Assembly (NCBI GenBank): GCA_030762175.1
Contig: CM060831.1
Location: 140,717,501-140,781,500, forward strand
Direction: 5' to 3'
From: Metallyticus violacea
Lineage: Eukaryota; Arthropoda; Insecta; Mantodea; Metallyticidae
Length of the DNA stretch: 64,000 nt
How positions within the stretch are numbered: the stretch's first letter is position 1; every line of letters begins with the position of its first letter. The position numbers were made by a program, and so were the translations under genes. This document shows, one piece after another, positions 56,538 to 64,000 of this stretch. The notes under the pieces are model-generated. The model searched no databases and was not told where the DNA came from. It worked only from the letters and a program-made list of their open reading frames with translations.

Positions 56538-57611
56538 ATTCGAGAGATTCCATTCCAACAGGCAGTGTTAAGATTACATGTAAAGGACTTCGTTTCTAAA
56601 CTGGAAGTAGGACTGGATGACATTGCAGATGTAACGGTGTATTGAATGCACTGTAAAATCACTCTGTTTTTATTATTTATTGTTGCTTATTTCAAAACGT
56701 ATTTGGTAAGTCTAATGTGGTTTTGTAGGGTATAATTTTGATAATTTCTCGATCTGCACTTTCCATGTTACCTCCCTTAGAGAATCTGTACAAGTTTGTT
56801 ATATATCATGATAGACTATATGGCTTGGTACTGAATTACAATTACCTATTATTAGTCAAGATGCACAACGCAGTGTGAGCTGACAAAGGGTATAACCGAA
56901 GCCTGGTGTTTTAAGAAAATACAGACCACTTCAAAAGTTTATTAATGCACATATTTTAAATCTTTTCTAACTATACCATGAGGATATTACATTATCGCAT
57001 TTAAAAGGCAAAATAATCAAGTTATGTTAAATTATATTTTAAGTAACAGAGCAAACTAGTGTGCTTTATTGAAAGTTACATAGCTTTTGGGACGTGCATC
57101 GTGTATGTAGTGTTACCAGCTCTCTGGCAAATTAATTTACCTCGCCTCCTCGGTCCACCGCCGCATACGAAAATTCAGAATTTCCTTCTACTTACGTTGC
57201 GCAAATGAACCACCTCAGTGGTGACGCACGTCAAACTCTAATTGGCTGCGGCCTATTTGATCTGCAACTTTCTGTTCGCTTCTTCTATGGCGTTCTCCAG
57301 CCCCTGTACGCTTATAATGATGGGAAAACGGTACAATTTTTAGAAGCTGGCCCTTACCTTGAACGATTCTTACCGCGAAAGTTGTTTCAAAGCAACCTTG
57401 AGACATACTCTGCATATGCCACACCTGTATAGCAGGAATTTTAACGAAAGCTCGCTATGTTTTGCGAGTTCTGTGACCACTTTGCACCTAGTAGAAACAA
57501 TGCGATGCCTGCGAATTCAGACCACGACAAATATATACTATGATAAATCCAAAGTTTGTAATGTTGCAATGTTTCATTTCTTTACTTCCTTTCAATCAAG
57601 TTAAGTGACTA
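56537..57611. other. Spacer without recognised gene
   Basis: A GC-richer part at 57145-57430 has overlapping open frames on both strands (57205-57432 plus and 57215-57424 minus), neither with a known domain. Confidence 0.5.
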
Positions 57612-58420
57612 TACAGGGTGGATCATTTAAATTTGCATCGCAAATATTTCTGAAATTAGGAGTACTTTCACAGAATTGAACCTTAGAGAGCGGCTCATAA
57701 TTGCAACCGATGCACAGATGTTAACAATTATTAAAAAATATATTCTTGAATAAAGTCAATTTTTTTCTTGAAACAGAAAATGCCTATTGACATCAAGAGA
57801 GTAAAACTAGAGGTAATTACAATGTCAGTGGTGTACGGTTCTAGTGCAAATTGTTTACGAGCTATAGTAATAAGAACTTTTTAAATACCTATAGTTGTCT
57901 ACCCTTTTAACTCCTTAGTTACTAGGCTATGATGTTCGTATGTTTTTTACATTTTGTTTTCTTTGCATTGATTTTATTGGGACTTACTTGCCGGCACTTT
58001 ATGATAATAGTTGAATTTGGACGTGACGACACAAGGTATTTATTATGCTGAAAAAAATATAGAAAGTGTAGATGATGTTCTTTCTTGTAATGTTAGAATA
58101 GGTAAATGTTATCATATTAAAATTTCAAAAATCGGTTTTAAAAATAAGATAAAGGATCGTTTAGCATTTTATAGAATTTTTATGTTAGAATTTAGCATTT
58201 TTTTTAACTTTTTTTTGGTGAAACTTGTCTCTTTTGAAAGAATAATTGTAAGATGGAAATTTAAATTTGCACTTTATTGATGTCTCATAATTTATGAGCA
58301 AAAGGCAGTCACACCCTTAATTTTGTTTTATTAGCTTACTAATTTTCTCTGATACTTCACTGACAAATATACATCGAATCTCTACTGTCATAAAACTAAT
58401 TTCATCTTTTAAAATATAGA

Positions 58421-58710
58421 GGGTGTCAAAAATGTATGCACTCTTCAACCAAAGAAAAAACTGTGTTAACATAACAAAACTGAATTCACACAAACAGAAT
58501 TGTTCAATCATCGTAGACTTTCACAATTCCAACAGTTGCTCAAAATGCTCAACATTGGCGGCGATGCACTATGAGTACGTTGAACTACTGATTGAGCAAC
58601 GTTTGCGCAAGTGTCCTCTGCGATTGCAGCACATGTCGTTTCAATTTCTTCCCGAAGTGCTGCTAGTGTAGCTGGTTTTCTACGGTGTACAACATCCACA
58701 AGAGTCACCC
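58421..58710 (-). mobile_element. Family X transposon fragment nested in family Y
   Basis: Same family as 24627-25121. The left terminus is AGGGTGTCAAAAATGTATGC. The minus strand (58508-58708) reads 'VVHRRKPATLAALREEIETT', then 'CAAIAEDTCANVAQSVVQR', the C-terminus of the transposase. The right terminal repeat is absent. It lies wholly inside the family Y element and so inserted later. Confidence 0.8.
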
Positions 58711-59498
58711 GAGCTTAACACATACCTTTAAAGATAGAAATAATCAAAATGGTTTTATTTTAAAGTGTAGTAATACAAACGTCGTGATAGACATATTTCT
58801 ATAAAACAAATAAAGCAGTAAAATATGTATATAAAAAGCCTAAGCTTAAATATTGAATATTAAATACAATAGTAAATTTAAACACTTTTAAATATTTTCA
58901 AACCGTGAAATTCAGATTTTAATGCTGTACTTACTTTTTCAAATATTCTCGCACAGTTGAATGTTCCAGTATATTCATTGGAATGCTGACTCGTAAACAC
59001 ATCTTCACCCCATCTTCAACAAACTCACTTTTTACGAGCATTCTTTGCTTTCCAGTTCTGAAATGGTTACCTATCGATTAACACCATGTGTTTTTGAAGC
59101 TAAGGTTTCCTTTTCGCTTACGTATTGATTGCATTAATTGCATTTTTTCCATATCTCTCTTCCCCCACGACAACCTCTTTGTACACAATTTGCATGTGAA
59201 AATATTTAAACTGCTCAGTTTTATTACTTTCGTTATTTGATAGTTATTTTGTCTCGGCCCATGCAGTGCGTATGCGACTTGCAGTGACAAGACGAACAAA
59301 TCGTTGCTTTTAAGCGAGGTCATTGTAAATTTCTTTGGCAACACTGGAGATAAAGAGTGAACGGAAGCAAAGGATGTCCAAGCGCAAGAAAATATAATGG
59401 TTGGCCAAGACATGCAAAACAAATAAAAAATAAATAATTAAAAATTAAAAAAGTAAAAAATAATGGAGTAATATTTTCTCACTTATTCGCAGAAACTC

Positions 59499-59756
59499 TT
59501 GTATTTCGCATTTTATCACGACTGCAACAATCTACCTCGCTATTGTAATGTGTACTCTGAAAGATATCCCAATAGACATAGTACATTTGTCTTTAGCGAT
59601 TGTTTTAAAATCGTTGGATTAGACGAAGGAGAATTGATGTTTGCCTGTCGTTCACCAAATTTGACCCCTTTAGACATTTCTCTGTGGGGAAAGTTAAAAG
59701 ACATGTCTACAAGGACATACAGACTACACCAGAAGTATTACAGCTGCCTGTTCTGA
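59499..59756 (+). pseudogene. Family Y transposase, internally deleted
   Basis: An 85-residue frame. 'VYSERYPNRHSTFVFSDCFK' is the N-terminal segment of these transposases (Y-x-x-RYPNRR). 'ACRSPNLTPLDISLWGKLKD' is the last catalytic block (RSPDLTPLDFFLWG-LKD), with Asp replaced by Asn. The two normally lie hundreds of residues apart, so the core has been deleted in frame. The C-terminal part continues in other frames to about 59870. Confidence 0.8.
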
Positions 59757-60343
59757 AACTTCTGCTGAAATGCGACAACATTTACATGACGCACTGAAAG
59801 TTTGTATTGTAGCTGGTGGTCATCCTTTTTTAAACACAACCTGTGAAGATCAATTTTCGTATTTCTTAAGAGAGTGCTCACAAATGGTACAGCAAAACAC
59901 ACACAAATACAAAATGTAACATGTGTTTTCTTGGAAATTCAGAAAAAACAAAAACACACACCAAACACTAAATAAGAAAAGTAAACATACGAACATCGTA
60001 ACTAAGCAGTTAAAGGGAGCAGAGAGCTGTAGATTTTTAAAAGTTTCTAATTGCAATAGTTCTTAAACTAGTTGAATTAAAATCTACAAAAAACACAATT
60101 AACATTATAATTTCCTCTAGTTCTATTTTCTTGATGTTCCTTCAAAAATATTCCAGGCAATTAGCTTGCTAGTAAAGAACGAGATACAAAAATGTAACTT
60201 TTTCAAGAAATACATATTCTAATGATTATTAACATCTGTGTATGGGCTGCAATTATGAGCCCTTGTTTAAACTTCAGTTCTGTGAAAGCAGTATATTAAT
60301 AGCACCTTCCATTTCAGAAATATTTAAGGTGGCTCACCCAATA

Positions 60344-61180
60344 CAGTAACATTTCTGAAGATTTTTTATGGTTAGCGGTACCCAAGATGAACTTTGAACA
60401 AAATATTTCCCGTCAAAAAGCTTAAAAAAAAAAAAAAAAAAAAAAAAAACTGAAAAGTTCCTGCTTTTTTATTATATAATTATAAAGAGCAACTCAATGA
60501 GTTATAAACCAAGGTGAGGTGTTTTCTCTAAACTTTTACTAACCAACTTTTGAAAGGTGGTGGTGAATTTGTCTGATATACAATATTTTTAATTCACCCC
60601 AGATATAAAAGTCTGAAACTGACTTTTAATTTCATTCACAAAAATATTTGTGTATGAATGTAGCAGAGTCTTTTTGAAAAAATTTGGAAACCACGCTTCC
60701 TATAGGCTACTTGTAAAAAAAAAAAAAAAAAAAAAAAAACCGTTTTTACCCATGCCTGTACAGTTTTGATTAATTAATTGGGATCACCTGTACAGATAAC
60801 ACAATAGAGTTAAAAACAGAAGTCCACTAATAAATAAGCTTTATTTTGCAAATCAACATATGTATATTTAAAAGCAAACTTATACCAAATATATATACAT
60901 ATGGACTCTTCTATCTTGAAAAATTTTAGAGACCCCATATGCGTCCGCGCAATCACGGCTTGTAGATCCTGGCGCAAGGTGTTTTCCTTAATTCATCCCT
61001 TCCTCTCGCAGTGCCTTATTGGGGGTTACAAACGGCCAGCCGTGAGCAAGTCTCAAGTACTGAAAGTATCTTTCTCCGCCCCAGACCTTCCATATTATTA
61101 GCTTTTTATCACCCATTGTTGAGTAGAACCTCTTATCAGCTCCCTTCAATAAAGTTTTTGCTAATGGTTTACACCTTTTC
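60344..61180. other. Spacer with two poly-A runs
   Basis: A runs of about 28 (60422-60449) and 27 (60715-60740) might be tails of unrecognised retroposons. No gene recognised. Confidence 0.55.
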
Positions 61181-61198
61181 TGTTTGTAATATATATTT

Positions 61199-61493
61199 GT
61201 GTCCTGGTGGTTAGTGGTAGCAATACTTGCCTCATAGACCAAGATCGCGGGTTCAATTCCGCCCAGGGTAGATGGATTTTTTCGGACTTAAAAATCGTAA
61301 ATATAGCTTTCTTCGGAAGGGAAGTGAAGTCGTGGGACTCATGTCATAGATTTACGACATGTAAAAGAACCTCAAGCCTGAAAGAAGAGACCTCTGAGCA
61401 AATTTATCGACCGCTTCAACCCCTAAATTGAATAGGACGCTGATGACCTGAGACGTTAAAGAGGGTCCATAAATAAATCAAATAAATAACAAA
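61199..61493 (+). mobile_element. SINE family A
   Basis: Head GTCCTGGTGGTTAGTGG, B box GGTTCAATTCC, typical body, tail AAATAAATCAAATAAATAAC. TGTTTGTAATATAT at 61181-61194 and TGTTTGTAACATAT at 61494-61507 form a slightly diverged target duplication. Confidence 0.92.
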
Positions 61494-61507
61494 TGTTTGT
61501 AACATAT

Positions 61508-62872
61508 TTATAATATGTCTTTGAAGATCTGAAATAGAAATAACAATAATTAATACGGTTGGATAGCGGTCAATTGTGCTACCTGTTTAGCTTGTTTTGG
61601 ATTGACTCTTAACATAACTTTTATATTTGTACTATAACAGAAAGCTGCAGTAATCATTCAGGAACCTTAAAGAACTTTTAATCAAATTGGTACATTACTT
61701 AAACATACAAATTATTCAGGCAAGATTAATTTTAATCTGGCCACAATAGGTAGATGTATTCATTCAAGAATGTCATGGCCACTGACCAAAAACCGTTGTA
61801 ATCCAATGCTACTCAATCGAGTCAATTCTCTCTTACCCCTGACCATAAATAGCTCAGGAACAGCTAAATGGGGAAAACATTGAATTTGTCTCGAAACTGA
61901 AGTCTACGACAGAGTGCACTAGACCAGTAAAAAAGAACCGTTTCTCAGAAAAAGTTCTTTAAGAGCAAAGAGGAACATGACTTCATTATCTTTACAAGCA
62001 AAATGTAAGATTACTTGAACCTTACCGATTACAACAATATAACGATTATAGTCTCATTCTAATGAATAAATTACGAATTACATTCACTAAAAAGTTACAT
62101 TTACAAGTTAAATTCATCACACAAGCAATTTTATATGTAATTAAATTATTTTTACTTGTTTATATGCAAGCATTGATTGCTGGTAGCACAGTCAGATTCG
62201 TCACGCAGTAAAAACGTAATTGATCTTCACGGGTATGCGCTATACTCTGACTGCAGTGTGACAACGCCACTCGCTCTCTTCTATAGCCATGCTCCTTATA
62301 TTCCAAAGTACATCAGACTTTCTCTGATTTAAATACATTAGTTTGAAAGTTATAAGGGTAAAGCAGGGGCCGAGAACGAGTGAAACACCCCGTTTATTGT
62401 ACAACTGTGAACGTGTTGTGTTATCACTTGTCTCTTCACACATACTCAAGTCAGCCAGCCGTTATCTAGGCTGCTAGCCTCGACTTCCGAGCGCTCCGGT
62501 TTCTAGATCGAGATATCGATCAGCTCGACTCGGATTCTCGGCTCAGATCTACTAGACCGACAAACAATCCGTAATATCCAATTTCACAGTTGGAAATTGC
62601 ATCGTAATTGTCTTGCTTTTCCAGATTTGACTCGGCGGCAAACAGGAAATGTATATTTTATGTGGATGTTAAACACCTGACTAGGTGATTCTCAAGGTGC
62701 TGCTTAGGGAAGCATGCTAAGAAAGCACTTGTGCATGAAAATGTGCGAAATAGTTCCTGCTTCCCTGGTGCTACTTGATGCAAAACACATTTAGCTCTAA
62801 TATACACGGAAATTTACCTAGCCTGACAAGAAATCTAAAAGTTTAGTTTTTCTTCCATTTAGTACTACAACC
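61508..62872. other. AT-rich spacer
   Basis: About 1.4 kb. No gene or repeat recognised. Confidence 0.55.
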
Positions 62873-63112
62873 TTGGCCTGCCGCAGCGACCTCTGCTTCC
62901 TCTACCTCCGTCTTACACTTTATCAGCTTACCGGCACCCCACGACTCCCTAGATCGAGGAAGCCAGGCAGCTTCCCAAATATTCTAACGAAGTGGGTGGA
63001 CCCTGTCCCAGACCTATCTAACTTAGAAAAATTCTTAAGTACATATCGGGAATCAAATCCAGACCTCCCGGCCAGCAGCCAGCAATTCTAACTTCTATAC
63101 CAAGGAGGACAA
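62873..63112 (-). mobile_element. tRNA-derived SINE, another family
   Basis: On the minus strand TCCTTGGTATAGAAGTTAGA (A box) is followed by GGATTTGATTCCCG (B box). The remainder runs into GC-rich body DNA to about 62873. It does not match SINE A or B. The plus-strand open frame over it is a shadow. Confidence 0.6.
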
Positions 63113-63340
63113 TTATTTTATCATCCTTTTAATTTATAGTATACTTCAATATTTCTATTTTCTATAATCATTGGTTTAGTTCGCTGGAATGGACACTCTG
63201 GCATCACACAAAGAACACACTTGCATTAGGAAAACTCTCGGGCTCGCACCAAATTTGAGCTTTAGACCATTTACTTAACTCTGAATTCGTTTTTCTATAA
63301 GACGCCGCAGTTGCTCACTAGAGGGTCATCCTTTGATTGC
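63113..63340. other. Spacer
   Basis: Nothing recognised. Confidence 0.4.
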
Positions 63341-63374
63341 CTTATGCTACGCCAGATTGCCACGAGTTACCCAA

Positions 63375-63785
63375 ATGAGTATTTTTTGGGATATAAGTGA
63401 TCCTATATTGATGCACTTCTAGGAAAAGAATCGCACTTTGATAATACTGCATACAGTAATATGCTGGTGTACATGTTGAAACGCATTATTAAGTCGAAAC
63501 GCCACAGACTTAACTCAATAAGTGTGTTGTTGCTTCACGATAATGCCCGCTGTATAATGCTATTATTTGAATTTAGAGATGTTGAACCAGCGGACTTCCA
63601 GTTTTCGGGCCTATGAAATAATATAAATATTTTGAAAGACTCTTATTTGCAGATAAAAATGAAGTAATGGACGGCGTGGCAAATTGTTGAAAGTTTCTTA
63701 ATAGCATCTGCAAACTCAATGTAAACTAGACCAAGTGTGTTGCAAAGAAGGCTGATTATATCAAAAAATAGACTCGTATCCCAGT
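63375..63785 (+). pseudogene. Mariner transposase remnant at window edge
   Basis: 'FWDISDPILMHF' (second catalytic Asp region) is followed after frame changes by 'VLLLHDNARCIMLL' (the HDNARPH motif), then by residues of the third block and 'CVAKKADYIKK' at the C-terminus. Many stops. It is distinct from the SETMAR-like mariners elsewhere in the window. Terminal repeats were not identified. Confidence 0.7.
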
Positions 63786-64000
63786 ACATTTTTATTATAA
63801 AAGTCCTGTTATTTAATGACTTTCCCTTATATGTTTAAAATAAGGATGTTTTCTGTATATATGGGAGTATAATGAATTGTTGTTGCTACTGTTGAGTGCA
63901 CGAGTATACACACATTGCCTTTCAGGTTTATTTTGGTCTCACTTGCTATTTTATGTTCAGCATTGGTCTGATTTGATTCACTTTGTTCATAGGAAGGTCT
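63786..64000. other. Window edge, nothing recognised
   Basis: AT-rich DNA, no feature seen. Confidence 0.5.

Larger units (their letters stand above)
57614..60341 (+). mobile_element. Long-TIR Tc1/mariner-superfamily element (family Y)
   Basis: TA flanks both ends (57612-57613 and 60342-60343). Inverted termini of about 100 bp share AAATATTTCTGAAAT, CTTTCACAGAA-TGAA and GGCTCATAATTGCA. The element is 2,728 bp. Inside are a shortened transposase remnant (59499-59756) and a second transposon fragment (58421-58710). Confidence 0.85.

Noticed and set aside
57205..57432. A 75-residue open frame in GC-richer DNA
   Set aside because: Overlapped by an equally long frame on the other strand. No domain seen in either.

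Overview
The window is AT-rich eukaryotic DNA, most likely from an arthropod and probably an insect. The evidence is mariner/Tc1 and Penelope-like elements, two clear tRNA-derived SINE families with target-site duplications, LINE fragments, long trinucleotide arrays and no compact host genes. A blattodean such as a cockroach would fit, but the sequence alone does not prove the order. I recognise no intact host protein-coding gene. Almost everything identifiable is a mobile element, a repeat or virus-derived.

Layout. 1-5.5 kb: an inverted-repeat element, a MITE-like element and three copies of SINE family A. 5.5-6.45 kb: an AGT/AGC trinucleotide array. 7.64-11.0 kb: a decayed Penelope-like retroelement on the minus strand, split by a full-length mariner. 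11.44-12.55 kb: an element bounded by perfect 18-bp inverted repeats. 13.1-13.7 kb: a ~130-bp tandem repeat. 14.1-14.8 kb: two SINEs. 15-21.5 kb: mostly featureless AT-rich DNA with one Penelope-derived hairpin. 21.5-34.6 kb: several mariner/Tc1 remnants, a LINE fragment with a nested SINE, and spacers. 34.6-38.7 kb: a SINE, a LINE tail and an IS630-like transposon.

The most notable region is 38.77-43.43 kb. It is a more GC-balanced block, coding only on the minus strand, that I read as an endogenous Polinton/Maverick- or adintovirus-like viral element. In transcription order it carries a basic minor-capsid (adenovirus pX/pVI-like) protein, a double-jelly-roll major capsid protein of the F54H12.2-like family, an adenain-like cysteine protease, a protein with two PC4-like motifs, a repeat-rich intergenic region with TGACGTCA sites, a small Cys/His protein, a compact beta-rich protein and a last frameshifted gene. 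Neighbouring genes overlap by 1 or 4 nt (TAATG or ATGA), as in compact viral genomes. Several genes carry stops or frameshifts, so this copy is dead. No polymerase, integrase or packaging ATPase is visible. The right side runs into a 1.8-kb simple-sequence array with higher-order duplications (43.7-45.5 kb). The left side ends in short repeats and a long inverted repeat.

45.5-64 kb: a 5'-truncated mariner, two more SINE-A copies and a third at 61.2 kb, a pseudogene of a widespread arthropod repeat protein, a long-TIR Tc1/mariner-superfamily element with a second element inserted in it (57.6-60.3 kb), and a mariner transposase remnant at the right edge.
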